A stretch of DNA of 64,000 bases from Schizophyllum amplum (taxonomy: Eukaryota; Basidiomycota; Agaricomycetes; Agaricales; Schizophyllaceae), in the NCBI GenBank assembly GCA_007026445.1, contig VDMD01000019.1, forward strand, positions 62,001 through 126,000. The letters are read 5' to 3'. Below the pieces are notes generated by a model. That model made no database searches. It was not told the DNA's origin and saw only the letters and a program-made list of their open reading frames with translations. Of this stretch, positions 33,771 through 46,400 are shown one piece after another (within the stretch, counting starts at the first letter, position 1; each line of letters opens with the position of its first letter). A program made the translations under genes and the position numbers.

Positions 33771-34706
33771 ATGGTCCAGGAGGACACCATCGCCGCTATG
33801 CAGGCCGCCATCGCTACATCCAACACTCGCGTGCAGGCTATGGCGGACGAGGTCATGGGCCTCCGCAGAGAGGTTGTTGGCTTTGGCAAGTCGCCCGCGG
33901 GCTTGACTGCGGCGGCCATCGACTCACTTGTGCGCGAGGCCGTCGATCGTATGCCTCTGGATGACGCATCTCGCTTCCGCGAGCTGTGGGTCGAGGTTTT
34001 CAAGCACGCCGAGACCCTCGTTGCCATAGGCCCGCGCACGCCAGCCGACCTTCGCGCCTTCGTGGTCAATGTCGGACGCGAGTCCACGACTGATCACTTG
34101 ACGCGTGCGGAGCTCGATGCTGCTGTCGCCGCGTCTATCGCCGGAGGATCAGCCGATACTCTGCAGTCCCACATCCTAGCTCAGTCCACGACATCGTCGA
34201 CATGGGGCATGAGTGCGCCCACGGCAGTCACGCCAGCCGTGCTCCCCTCATTCCCCCAGCCATGTGCGCCTCCTGCCGCACCTGCACGCAGTATGCAAAG
34301 CAGTCATCAACGGGGTTGATGCGATGTCATCCTTGGCCCCATGGTCGGAGGCATAAGCGACGTTAACCAGGTCTCCCGCGACGCTGTCATCAAGGCTGGA
34401 CTCCCCGCGGGCGTCATCCTCAGCAACCGCACACTCCGCGTGCCGCGCACATCCATTGTCGAGCTCTCCATCCGTCTGCGTGAGAAGGCTCATGCGGACA
34501 CTTTTGTCAACGCATATCGCTTCCCCGATCCCGAACTCGATGGACTATGCGCTCGCTATGGATCCAGTCAAGGCAGTGGCAATGGTGTCGCGGGTGGTAC
34601 AAATATGCCTCTGTTTACTACGGAGCAGAAAATGGCGGCAGCAGCGGCGAACGCGCCGCGATCCGGAGCTCATGATAATGTTGGCGGAGGGAACGGTAGT
34701 CGGTAG
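33771..34706 (+). pseudogene. LINE ORF1 (frameshifted)
   Basis: The first frame (33771-34319) encodes an N-terminal coiled coil (TSNTRVQAMADEVMGLRREV), then an Ala-rich region. Around 34330 the continuation is in another frame (34341-34706) with GLPAGVILSNRTLRVPRTSI and VELSIRLREKAHADTFVNAY, equivalent to the conserved block of the first LINE's ORF1. It ends in a Gly/Ala-rich tail. The role is RNA/RNP binding by analogy with other LINE ORF1 proteins; no zinc knuckle is visible. Confidence 0.55.
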
Positions 34707-34789
34707 GCAGAATGCCTCCTTACTACCGCGTCATGTATCTCATGTATTATAGTTCGCTTCTTGACGCTGCCTGCTCGCGTTCACTCCAT

Positions 34790-35960
34790 TGCTCTGCTGT
34801 CCCACATGAGCCCTCGCGATGGATCACGGTTCAGTGCTGGAACATCGCGGGCCAGTTCTCTGCGAAGTACGAGCGACAGCCTGTACGGGATCTACTCCAG
34901 CAACATGATATCAATATCGTCCAGGAGACGTGGATGTGCGCGTCGCATGCTGATGCTATACGTGATCTGCCTGGCTAAGTATGCACTCGTTCATATGCCT
35001 CGACCAGGTGTTAAGCGCGGACATCAATGGGGTGGTCTGATCGCCTTCCTCCGCACCGACATCGACTACGTCGTCTCCTCGCTCTCGGGTCCCGATCTGC
35101 TCGTGCTCGATCTCGGCTCTCACTGGCTCGTATCCGCGTACATCCCTCCGTCAGGTAGCAACTGGTTCACATGGACCGACGTGGACCCTTGGGATCGTTT
35201 ATCGGAGGTCCTCACGCTGCTCTATGAGAAGACATGACAAGCCTATCATGCTTGTGGGCGACCTCAATGCGCGTACGTGGTCCCTCCAAAGCGGACACCC
35301 TCCCACGACGCTGTCTCGCAATGCAACGGACGATGTTGTCAGCACACGCGGCCGGGCCTTGCTGAGGCTATATACGGAGTTGGAGCTGTATGTACTGAAC
35401 GGCACGCCCTACGAAAATATCAGCCCCGGCGCGGCAACCTCGTTCCAACAAATCGAGTCCCGGTCCACTATAGACTACCTCGCCGTATCTGCCATCGCTC
35501 TCGCAGATGCCAGTGTACGCAACCTCGTCATGCACCCCGCGCTCGAGCATTCCGACCATGTACGCCTCTGCTTTGCGCTTCGCACGGCGGCCCCGCACGC
35601 ACCACGACCATCCCAGCGCGATTTCGGTGTCGCCATAAGAGATACTCGCAAGGACCTCATGCAAGCTGCAGGCCCGCTTGACAATGCACTCCGCGATCTC
35701 CTAGCGTCCGTCCGCACTGTTGAGGAGGCCGTGGATGCTCTGTACGGACCGGTCTACAATGACGGCCCGGCAGTGTCGGTTTACATCGCGGTGCGCATGT
35801 TCGGTCATCTGGCACGCGTCGCCGTATTCTGGGGATCGGGCAGCAGTGTTTGATTTCTGGGATCTGGCGGACGCTGGGCGAAAGCTTTGGCGTCGTTGCT
35901 GCGAAGAAGACAATGCACTCAAAGGACCCGGCCGTGTTGTATCTCGGTGCGGATCAACTG
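34790..35960 (+). pseudogene. LINE ORF2 fragment: endonuclease and start of RNase H
   Basis: Endonuclease motifs are spread over frames: ITVQCWNIAG (about 34838) and DINIVQETWM (about 34910), then GHQWGGLIAFLRTDIDYVVS and HWLVSAYIPPSGSNW (35020-35165), then MLVGDLNART (about 35250), STIDYLAVS (about 35465) and LEHSDHVRLCF (about 35545). At least two frameshifts break it. After LYGPVYNDGPAVSVYI the sequence ARVAVFWGSGSS suggests the first strands of an RNase H domain, but the catalytic aspartate position reads Ala-Val. Reverse transcriptase is missing altogether. Confidence 0.65.
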
Positions 35961-36010
35961 TGAGTACTAGCCGTCATTTCTCCCTCACGGTGCTCTGACC
36001 TCGCAGTAAA
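35850..36010 (+). other. Possible host exon at the LINE 3' border
   Basis: In a frame different from the LINE, ISGIWRTLGESFGVVAAKKT then MHSKDPAVLYLGADQL (about 35855-35958) runs into a GTGAGT donor with an acceptor ACCTCGCAG about 48 nt later. Unlike the preceding endonuclease sequence it looks like a split host gene, so the LINE may have inserted into or beside it. The continuation downstream is not resolved. Confidence 0.3.
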
Positions 36011-36357
36011 TCTCACGATCTCTCTACAACGTTCGTCAACGTCGATGGCAATGGGTAGACCTCTGTGGTCGCTCACGGCCGACGCGGAGACCATGCATCC
36101 ACGTCCAAGATTTGTGGTGCCACAGCCACCCATCTGAGCGCCGAACAATAAGCTCACGCAATGTTCTCAGCACGAAGGAAAAAGCAGATGGCCTGCATCG
36201 CGAGTGACCTGATACGTGGTTATCCAATGGTAAGTAGACATGATGTCCCTCATTTTCCGCATTCTGAACTGACGACAATGTCCTCCATTTGAGGAAGTGT
36301 TGGAAACGACGTCTTTCTATCGCCAGCCGGCTTCTGGCACGCATATTACGACCTCGA

Positions 36358-36835
36358 TCACTCAAACTCCAGGATATGAATACTCACCTCTTCGGGACTG
36401 CTCTTCGTTGTCGACTTCGAGAGTCGTGTAGAGGGTATTGGACGGCGAGACGGCAAGGCTCCCACCGGATGAGGCCGTTCGTGTTTAGGGACCATCCTCG
36501 AATAAAAACCATTTCTTGCCTTCCTTCCAGCGGAAGGGCTTCCCGCTCTGACTGTTGTCGCATGTCGAAGTCGTATTCGAGACGGAGGGCGTGGACGGCG
36601 TCGGGAAGGCCGTAGCATTCAACGACGATGGGCTGGCGCGGACGATGTGATGGGCGCCGAAGACGTGATAGGCGCCGAAGACTTCGCCAGGGCAATGGTG
36701 ACCGTGGTGACGACCTTGGGCGTCTGCTCGCCCGTCAGGGCAACGGCCGCATACCGCTGACTCTGAAGATGCGTCTTCAGTTTGTACGTCACCCTTCGCG
36801 AAATATACGTACTTGATCTCGCCCTTCGACATGGT
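36358..36835 (-). CDS. Hypothetical spliced gene
   Basis: Minus-strand segments: MSKGEIK (36833) followed by a GTACGT donor, then either SQRYAAVALTGEQTPKVVTT or an alternative frame ending FRWKEGKKWFLFEDGP, and IVVECYGLPDAVHALRLEYD then EGRQEMVFIRGWSLNTNGLI and PCRLAVQYPLHDSR down to 36384. The sequence after 36620 is the most natural. Short direct repeats (TCTTCGGCGCC-type, three copies around 36655-36690) make the frame ambiguous. No family is recognised. Confidence 0.35.
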
Positions 36836-37024
36836 TGTCTTGAGGGGATGGTCTTGAATGGCGGTGGCGAGACTGATATTGATCGTTATATCAGAGATGC
36901 CATGATTTCGACGGCGTTCGAGAGGCGTTTGGGGAGGTGGCATACAATCTTCCCGGGCTTTATACTGGAAACTCACAAAGGCAGATGACGACGCCACTAA
37001 GTCATTCAACCATGGCCCATCGCT

Positions 37025-37740
37025 TTGCAAGCCACCATTGTGTGCAGTGGCGTTGCACTGGTCTTTCTAGCCGTGGGGCAATGCGCTTGCCTGTGGGGTA
37101 AAAGGAGCGGACCGATTACGAACGAAGTCCCTGGACCAGGACGAGAGCTTACTTTGGCGCTTCTAGGGCTTTGGGATTGTTGGGCGCAGCTCAAAAACCT
37201 GACTGGGATACAAATCACTGAGTCGAAGCTATTCTGTATGTAGCGAGCAGTCCATGAGCAGTCAACCTCGAGGTCCGCGATTCAAGACGTCAGTAACGTC
37301 GATCGGCTCGCGTGCTTATGTTGTGGAGCATGTGGGGCTTCAGTTGCCTTATGGAGGAGCATCAAGTGATCCAATATTCAATGGCCGGCCCGTTCAATTC
37401 AAGCCGGCGCCCACAACTGGCTGTCGGACCCCCCCCCTGACCGCTTTTTTGATCGTATTTAGATCATATTTAAATGAGTCTAACTACGCCGACAACACCG
37501 CGACCCCGCCGCGCCCCTTACTTACGCGCCCCGACGCTTCGGCGACCCGCGCCACAAACGCGTCGCACCTCCGTCGGTGGACAGTCGCAAGGCAGTGGAC
37601 CTGCGTCCATTGTCTGCCGACCGGTCTGTCTCGTCTGCATCCCTTGCCGGAGCTGCGCGGCCTATCGGCCCCCTTTCGAGACATCTCAGAAGACTGACAC
37701 TTTGTCATCTTCCGCGCTGAGACACGCGCCTTAGTTATAC
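37025..37740 (+). other. Open frames of uncertain value
   Basis: An 86-codon frame begins at about 37474 (MSLTTPTTPRPRRAPYLRAP) and includes a Cys-rich segment IVCRPVCLVCIPCRSCAAYR. A 147-codon frame overlaps it. Neither has recognised relatives. Downstream, 37770-37860 carries two similar ~25-bp pieces (GTTCTGACC...GCTCCCTCAG). Confidence 0.2.
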
Positions 37741-38255
37741 CTCGAGGGAGCCACCCGGGAGGTCTCTGGCGACTTTGTTCTGACCTCCCATGCTCCCTCA
37801 GGTATGTAGCTTCACGCTACGTGGTGACTCCGTTCTGACCCTCTGGGCTCCCTCAGTCGTCGCATCTCAAATTTGAGCCTCGAGGTGAGCCTCAAGAAGG
37901 CACGATCGAATGCACAATTGAATGCTCAACCGGAGGCTTAGCGAGGCTCATGGTACTTTCGTTGATATTGTACTTATCCACGCACAAAAGCGCCCAACGT
38001 TCCAACTACGAATGCGGCGATAAGTGCAGCCGCCAGAGCTATTACATCTTTCCAGCTGGAAGTGCGATTCATTCGAAGCAGGCGTACGGATGGATCACGA
38101 GTAGGACTGTGCACGGTCAGGGTATAACCTGCGGTCGATCAGCCAAGGAGAATTCGATAGCATCCCGTCTAACATACCTTGCCGCCACAGCCACCAGTTC
38201 CGATGTAATATAGCAACACGACGGGAGAACTGGTCGACCTACGCTCGAGTGGTTG

Positions 38256-39715
38256 TTAATTTGGCAAAATGCGTTCAAAGATTGGGCGTACCGCAAGCAT
38301 CATGTCTTCGTCGCTCTCCGCCAAGACCTGACTGACTTTGGTGCTCTGCAAATCGTACAAGATGGCCCGACCAGAGCACGACATTATCAATGCTCGTCCG
38401 TTGTCGAAGAATGATATGGGAGGACAGTGGCCACTTCGGCGCAATACATTGTCCTGGATGTAGAGACTTGATAGATCACTGAGATTGGTGACCTGAATGT
38501 ACTTGCGCAAAGGATCGTAATGAGCGGCGCGCATGATGCCTGACAGCTGAGTTACATCTGAGGTAGTCGCTCTGGCCCTGCAGAAGCCTGTAAGCCTAGC
38601 ATATAGATACGTGGGTTGTCACGAGTACCTGTTTGTGATCGTAATCGTACGTGTTACGCCCAATGAACGATGCCAGGCCGCTGATGGAATTGTGAACTCG
38701 CTGTCAAGTGAAGGATCAGACTTCATGAGCCGGAGTCTTAAGCGACCGATCTTACGCAAAACTCAGACGATCTTGTGTCGCACAATTATGAGAAAGTACG
38801 ACGATGTCATTCCTAAGCCAGCTGAAGCTCGATAGCGTTCCAGGTTCCACTGCAAGGGCTTCGGCCAAGATGACTCCCATGTACGTCAAGTCTTCGACAA
38901 ACTGACTCAAGCCATTACAGACGCGACGCATGATTTAAATACACACCTTGCCGGTGGTCTACGACGCGGTATATCTCGATGGAGGAGTCGTCGACAAGAA
39001 CGGCCAATCGGTGACCATCAGGGCTGTACTTGAGGATTTCCCCACGGGTAACCTTCCTGGTCGCTCTGGCGCGAGATGTGCTCTCCTGCAGATGATGCTG
39101 TTGGAAATGAGCATGTACAGCCGGAAAAGCGACGAGGGACTCGCCACGTTTGCCACTCTAAGGTACCGGTCGTGTATCTGCAGCCATGCGACTTCATGGC
39201 GACGAGTAGGGCACCATGCTATGGCAGATGTGCGCGGATGGGTGGCGAGTGTAACTTTCGGTGAGATTTCGGGAGAGAAGATTGAGTGAGGCTTCTGAGT
39301 CGAGAGGTCATACACGGCCATATGTCCGCCGGCAGAATAAGCTAGGAAATCGCCAGACAAAGCGATGCAGTCGATCGGGCCTCCGGGCATCGAGTATACT
39401 TGGATTAGATGTAAAGCAGTGACGGACACGGCGGACATGCCGAGGGTGTTAACAGCGCGGATGGCAAGATCCCCGGTGAAAGGTGAGTTTGAACCCGTTC
39501 AGACAAGAGACTTTCCGCTCGCGTGCCTCAGACGCCTCGTGGCTGCAGCGTGGTTGACGGCGGCGCCTGCCGGATGTTCGACTTCTCGACTTCGGTGCTT
39601 GAGCCACCACTCGGTCCAAGGTCACAAATAACCGCGCACCAGCCGAGATGAGCGCCACGGAACCAAAGGTGACCTTGCCAAGCAGACGCTCTCTGTGGGC
39701 GTCAGCCAGCAACAA
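38256..39715 (-). CDS. WD40-like repeat protein, spliced
   Basis: Beta-propeller-type segments follow one another on the minus strand. DLAIRAVNTLG and PIDCIALSGDFLAYSAGGHM then AVYDLSTQKPHSIF lie at about 39480-39250, HEVAWLQIHDRYLRVANVAS to about 39150, EILKYSPDGHRLAVLVDDSS then IEIYRVVD at about 39040-38955, and MRAAHYDPLRKYIQVTNLSD then PPISFFDNGRALIMSCSGRA and ILYDLQSTKVSQVL to a stop at 38256. Patterns such as YSPDGHRLAVLVDDSSIEIY are typical WD-repeat strands, though without the WD dipeptide. Exons between 38540 and 38950 and the 5' end (possibly up to about 39950) are not resolved. It is likely a protein-interaction scaffold; partner unknown. Confidence 0.5.
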
Positions 39716-40238
39716 TATAGGTGGCGAATAATACAGCTAGTCGGGCGGTATTGCTGAAGGAGGCAGACATTGCCGATATGAGACCATGTCCGCGAAAACA
39801 CCAAACCAATCTCTCTCTCTGCTGAATACCGTCGTACTGGCATGATCGCGGCCATGACATATCGCGTCTAAACGCGGCACTTCCCCATCTGTCATTGCAT
39901 CTATTGAAATCCCATGCATCATCGTCTCACCTCCATTCGACCTCAACATTCGACCTATCGCACGAGAGCTAAGCTACTATCTCAACTACTTATGATAGCC
40001 ACGCTACAAATGCGGCCTTCGCGAAACGCAACGCAGATTCTGACTTTCCAGTCATCAGGTTCTCTCCCTCAAGCAGCGTCGGACGACCTTCGGCTGTCCA
40101 TAGTCACCATCTTGCACTATCGCACGAGTGAGAGCATCCTAGAGTGATGGTTGCATCGCATGGACATGACTACTGGTAATGACGGGGAGACGCTTTTTAC
40201 TGCCATAGATTTTTGTGATCAAACACCGTACATTGATA

Positions 40239-41479
40239 TTACTCTTCGTCTGACTCTTCCATTAGAGGATAAGGCCTATCAACCACGACTGGGGCCCAAC
40301 CTGCAGGTATTTCCTCATACGCCCCGCTGTAATCGTTGCGATACTGGACGGTGTCATCGCCCCAGTCTAGTTTCCACTTGTCGTCCTTCACTCTTACAAT
40401 GTCTGGTCCGCATGTATAATGACCACCGCCGCGGGCGAAATTGATCTTGAACGCAAACTTCTTGTCCGGGTCGGGGTGAGGGTCTCTTGGCTGAACGGGG
40501 GCATTGCTCGCGATAGATATTAGGCGGAGGCCTGTGAAAATGCGGATCAGAGATCCATGACCGCCCCTACCGAGCTTGTAACGCACCTATCGACACTTTG
40601 GACCGCAAGCTCAAGCTATGTGTTGCAGCCAAAGACCGGACTTCATTGGCTTCAACAACGAAGTGCTTCACTTCGTCTTTTCTCATCCCCACAAGTCTTT
40701 CTTCCACAACTGCTCCACAGTCAGCATACACCGAGTTATCTGAATAAGACGTACCCGAAGCCCATTGCTTTGCCCCTATCAGTATAGACTTGACGACGGT
40801 CCATGCATTAATAATATGTCCGAAAAGCATAGAGAGTAATACCTGACGTGCGTCCAGGAGCAGGTGTCCAGCGGATTCCGTCTTTACGGTAATCTGTACA
40901 TCTACTCTTGATCCATCGCTGACGACTGGGCCGGACGGCGATGCAGATAAAGACGGGGGGACTTGAAGGTCTTCATCCACATTCTCAAAACATCCCATGA
41001 CGGACAACGTGCTGGATGAGATGGGTCATCTCCTGTTTCTGCTTCCTGTGCACCGATTATGATAAGAGCACTCACTTGGGTCCCTCAGCACTCAGAGAGA
41101 ATATATGAGGATACAACATAATCATGTTCGCTGAACATTGCTCCACCTGCGGTACCGATAAAAAAAGAGAGCAAGTACCAACTTAAGGGATTGACGACGA
41201 ACTTACATGATATGGAGTCAGTCTGCAGATCATCTGCCGGCTTGGGACCACGCGGTGGGTTTCCTTTGATTGAGTGGACAAGACCAAATCGGTAGCGCCT
41301 TGATTGTCTGCCAGCGTACGTACGAGGGAGACATTGAGAAGACGAAAGGATCCTTTGTTGATTTCGATAGTGTGTGAAGTGCCCGCACGGAGCTCTACAG
41401 ACCTGCATTTTAACTTAGAGATACTGACAACTTCGCCGTAAGTCAGAAATAGCTTCACGAACCATAGCTTGACCGTCAT
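40239..41479 (-). CDS. Hypothetical spliced gene
   Basis: Natural coding segments: MTVKLWFVKLFLTYGEVVSI, KCRSVELRAGTSHTIEINKG, LADNQGATDLVLSTQSKETH, then a GTAAGT donor after CRLTPYH (about 41210), acceptor ACCGCAG, and VEQCSANMIMLYPHIFSLSA in phase. Further on are GSRVDVQITVKTESAGHLLL, YADCGAVVEERLVGMRKDEV, and a last open part with FARGGGHYTCGPDIVRVKDD and WAPVVVDRPYPLMEESDEE ending at 40239. The junction near 41000 is unsolved. The product appears to be a beta-rich soluble protein of several hundred residues. It is organised like the gene at 49390-50756 (many small exons, minus strand) but no sequence relation is evident. Confidence 0.5.
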
Positions 41480-41559
41480 GAATCGAGGAGGATGGTTTCC
41501 ACTCCGGCGGACTACGCTTCACAGATCGACTGCTCGCGTGAACGTGCAATGTTGTATAG

Positions 41560-43420
41560 CGATGGTATGACCTGATTATGATTGCCGTGCTTGCCAAGAT
41601 GTTCGTGGTCGAGCCCTGGTCGAACCCAAGTCGAACCTGAACGAAAGCGTGGGAGAGTAAGTCCACGTTAGGACCCGATCACGAATCGGTCCGAGATTCC
41701 GGAACCCGGACCGGACCGACTGGTAAGGACAGGCATTTTTTGTGTTTTGTTTTTTTGAAGCGGCGCTATCCGGCAGCACAACATCAGGGACGAGCCTATT
41801 GTCCGTTGGCTCCGGTTGGCCTTCCTGGCAGTTTGGCGGGGCGGTCAAGCCCCGCCGCACAGGACAGGCGTCTTCACTGAGACTTATCCTGAGCTGCAGC
41901 TTGCTCTCGCTTGCTTTCGTTTGTATCTTGAAGCAGCCTCGAAGGCTTCGCTCAGCCAAGCTCCTACATCACTCCCGCCTACTACGTAGCTTGATCTCGG
42001 ACATGACCGCTTGCATCCCCACGGCGCCGAGTGCCACCATGTGAGCCGACACCATTCCGTGATGATGCCTCGTTTTGTTGACGGTATTCATGGTCAATCC
42101 TGCCAATGCTGAGTGCTCATGCGAAAGTGAGTACCCAGGGGCTTTGTGAGCATGTCGCATCTCCCGCAAGTAACGCGTCAACTTCATAGGTCCACCCACA
42201 TGTTACGCCGTCCGCCGCCGTCGTTATCAAGCTGCTTTCCGCAGCCAGCTCTGTCACCGTGAGGTCACACGTGCACGGCACTTCTCTGCTTAGCCGACGT
42301 AGTCACTGTTCACAGTCTTCCACGCTAGTCTTTGGACTCGCGACACACCTTTGGGGCGCAAGACGAACGACGCCGCCACTATAGCGTAGACAACGAAGGC
42401 CCCTTTCAGAAACCTGAGCTGCCTGAGGCGTACGTCTCCCAGAGGCTACCTGATTCCATCGACGAGGTACGCCCCCATTCACCGCCGACCTTGAGGCTGA
42501 TGCAATCGCTGATACCGACCCCAAGGGTCAGAGCTCGGCCAGTCATCGCTGGACAACCTCACGGTGTAGGAATGAATCGCTGAAAGCTTGCGCGTGGTCG
42601 CTTATGAGGATGTTCCTGTGAGCGTTCCTTCAGTGCCCGTCCGATTGACTCCCAAGTATCCTTGCATGGCGCGAATTGATGTCCTTAAGGACGACCTATG
42701 TGCGGCCTTCGCGCCATCGTCAACACGCGCGCCAGAATGGGCCGGGGTGCGGCATAGCAAGTCCCGAGTTCCCTAACCTTCTCCTTTCCTTACTTACTCA
42801 CTCTCCTTCCACTCTCTTCCGTCGATCGCCCATCGCCTTTGGACACCTTCTCTTCAGTCCCATTCCATATCTTCTATTGACTTGCTTGCCCTCGCCTCGA
42901 TAACGATGTTGCAGGCTTCAGTGTACACTTACTCGTTCCCCTGGTTCGGCGCTGTCTGCACTTGGCCAGATATCAATTTGCTATCCAGGGTATGTTGTCC
43001 ATGATTCGCACCTTGCAACTGCTGAAAAGTGCATGAGCTTCTTTGCGGCGCTCGCATTCCCTCCAGGTCTGGCTGTGTGAGCCTATTCACGCATGCCTTT
43101 GCGCTGGCCCGATATCCTTGAATCCAATCACATAAACACTGATCGTGGCGTCGCTGTGCTTATCTTGTCAAATGGTCATAACCTGTAAGTCATTCGATGT
43201 CGCTGTCTGCATTGCATCTGATGGTGCAGTCCTCAGTCTAGTTGTCGCCAGTCGCAAAGCTGATCATTCCCGTGAACCTGCGCTGTCAGTCATTGCCATT
43301 TTGAAGCGAAGCTCCGTCTTTGTACTTCTGATTAACCAGCCGCGCATGGGCTCAAGGGCAGGTGATCTCGACGACGCGTGCGGCCCGCAACAGTGCCTCA
43401 CATATGATGATCTGTAATTA
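41560..43420. other. Stretch with gene fragments and CT-rich block
   Basis: On the plus strand 42332-42583 reads MDSRHTFGAQDERRRHYSVD and FQKPELPEAYVSQRLPDSID, possibly an exon of a decayed gene; continuation DLEADAIADTDPK is in another frame. A CT-rich block (42775-42900) follows. A near-palindromic CCGGA/TCCGG cluster lies at 41685-41720. No complete gene is supported. Confidence 0.3.
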
Positions 43421-43429
43421 CTCTACATG

Positions 43430-46400
43430 CCGATAGGCGAAATCGACACGATCCGCGGGAACAAACACTGGATGCGCGCTCGCGAGGGTGTCATCTCATC
43501 TCAGCGCTTCGGCGAGCAGCTCGACTTACTCTACCCCCATCATCAAGACCGGCGGCTTTGACTCAGCACCTTTCAACAATGTTCTCCAGCACCTTATTCG
43601 TCAACGGCGTCTTGACGCTTCCGGAAGCTGCCCTGATGTTCATTCCCGAGGCGTGGGTCTGCGTTCCTGCCGAAACATCGTCACCAACGACGACATCATG
43701 GTTTGTGCCTCTGAAGTCGGCGCTGCATACATCGCCCCGGAGAAGGTCGTACAGAAGGATCGCCTCAAGCCTGGTCGTATATTGCTCGTCGACGCGGTCG
43801 AGGTTCGCATAGTCGACGACAGGGAGCTCAAGCTCAGGACCGCCAACTCGAAGGACTTCGCGCCGTGGCTGGAGACGCACATCCTCCACGTGTCGCAGAT
43901 TGTGAAGCGCGTTCGCCCATCCCTCTCCAGCTCGTTCTCGACGACGCTCCGCTCAGCACGGACCCCAAGCTTGCTTTTGGCTTTCGGCTTCATTGCAGAA
44001 CAGCTCAGTCTCCTCATGCTTTCTATGGGCAAGGACTCGCTCGGCTCCATGCGCAACGACGCGCCTCTCGCGGCTAAGGGCATGTAGCCGGAGAGTCTTT
44101 ACGACTATTTCCGCCAGCTCTTCGTGCAGGTCACGAACACGCACATCGAACTTATCAGCGAGAGCATCGTCATGTCGCTCGAGACCGACGTCGAACCGGA
44201 GGGCAACCTGCTCCAGATGAAACCCGAGCAGTGCCACCGCATCCTTGTCCCGTCCTCCGTCCTCGACATCGAGGAGATGAACGCGATGAAGAACCTCAAG
44301 TCGGCGTACAGCACTTGGCCGTTGCGCACCATTGGAATCTCCTTGCCGAAGGGCGATGGCTTGCCGAGTTACCAGCTCGCGCTCGAGCGGGTGTATAGCG
44401 AGGCGATGGAGGCCATTGCGGATGGCGTCAAGGTAATCATCCTCAGCGACAAGGCGACTGGTCCCCACCGTCTTCCTCTCTCGGCTCTCTGGCGTCCACC
44501 ACCATCTGAGCAACTACAAGATGCGCGACAACGTCGCGCTGATGATCGAGACCGGCGAGGCGCACGATGTGCACCATTGCTGTGTGCTCCTTGGGTACGG
44601 CACCGACGCCATCTGCCCATTATTAATGACGAAGATCATTCTTAAAGTCGACAGGGAATGCTTGTAAGTCCGAGAATTGTTGCCCCCGGACAAGTACCAA
44701 TGATTGCTCAGGGTTAAGAACGCCAAGAGTGTCTCCGAGCTCTTGCTGACTGTCGCCACTCCGTAAACAACGACGTCCTCAAAGTCAAGTCGAAGATGGG
44801 CAATTCCACACTGGCGTTTTACTTACAAAGGCGCACAGATCTTCGAGATCATGGGTTATCAGAACCTTGTCCAGCGTGTTTTCGCCGGCACCGCCGCCAG
44901 CAGAGCGCAGGGCGCTACTTATGACCTTCTCGCTATGGTCGCCTTCAAGCTGCATGAGACGGTGTATGTCTCAGCCGCTACATTCAGATCCCTCCTAGCA
45001 TGCCGGAGTCTGGCGGGTACTACTGGCGCGACGGTGGCGAGTCGCATATCATCGACCCCGCTGGTAGCGCAACCTCCAGGCTGTCCGCGAGAAGAACCAG
45101 AGCGCCTTCGACGCCTGAATTCGCAACGCGAACGAGCAGATCAAGCGCGTGCACCTTCGCGGCCTGCTGGCTTCAAGTACGAGAACGCGACGCCGATGTT
45201 CATCGACTAGGTGGAGCCTTGGAACGAGATCGTGCGACGCTTCGTCGCCGGCGCGATGTCGTACGGCTCCACCTCGATGGAGGCACACTCGGCCCTTGCT
45301 GTTGCGATGAATCATTTCCTCAGCGGCAAGTCGAACATGGACGAGGGTGGGGAAGATGCGGAGCGCTCGAACGTCCTGCCGACGAACGACGCTATGTCAC
45401 TCTGCCATCGAGCAGGTCGCCTCTGGTCGGTTCGGTGTCACCTCCTACTATCTGGCGCACGGGGCACTCAACGGCGGGTATCGTATCGGTCTCATCTCCC
45501 CGCCTCTGCACCACGACATCCACTCCATCGAGCGTCTCAAGCAGCTTCATCTACGATCTCCAGTGTGCGAATCCGCGCGCGCGAGTGTCCGTGAAGCTGG
45601 TGTCCGAAGTCGGTGTGGGCATCGTCGCGAGCGGCGCCGCGAAGGTAAGGCGGACCATATCGATATATCTGGATACGAAAGTAATACGGGTGCTGCGCGG
45701 TGGATCGGTATCAAAGCGCGGGTCTGCCGTGGGAGCTTAGTTTCGCGGAGACGTACCAGAGTTTGTGCTGAACGTCCCGTAGCGTATTACTGTGCAGACG
45801 TACGGTCAGATTGGACGGGTAGCGACATCGCTATCGCATGCATTCTGGGCGCAGAGGAGTGGGGCTCGCTACGGCCCTGCTCATCGCCATGGGCTGTATA
45901 ATGATGAGGAAGTGACACCGTGAGCATTCTCCCTACGTTTCTCTGGCACTGACTCATCTTGTCATTGAGGAGCACTTGCCCTGTCGGCATCGCGACGCAG
46001 GACCTGCAGCTGCGTAAAAATCGCTGGTCAGCCTGAGCAGATCATCAACTTCTTCCGCTACCACGTCGGGACCTTCGCGCCATCGTGGCCAACTCGGCTT
46101 CCGCATAGCAACGAGATGGCCGGCAGCGCGGACATGCTTAAGGTCAACGAGGCGCTCCGCACTCAAAGACCGCGCACCTTGACTTATCGGCGGTTCTCAA
46201 GCCGCATGGCAGATGCTCCCGGGTGTTGCGACCCACCGCGTCCGCTCCCAGGATCGCAAGCTTGTCTCCGTATCGCCAGCATATTCATCGCCGGGGCTGA
46301 CGAAGGGTCTTCCCTTCCACATCGAGTGCGACGTCACGACACCAACTGTGCTCTGGGTAACATCCCTGCCGTACAAGATTTCCAAGCATGACAGCGAGGA

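Larger units (their letters stand above)
33771..35990 (+). mobile_element. Second LINE retrotransposon, 3'-truncated and decayed
   Basis: ORF1 (33771-34706) is followed by an APE-type endonuclease (34800-35590) and a stretch that looks like the beginning of an RNase H; reverse transcriptase and 3' UTR are absent. The layout matches the larger LINE at 18790-24030 on the other strand, but the sequences differ widely, so they belong to related, not identical, families. No poly-A or target-site duplication is visible. The right boundary is set near 35850-35990, where a host-like exon with a GTGAGT donor appears. Confidence 0.7.
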
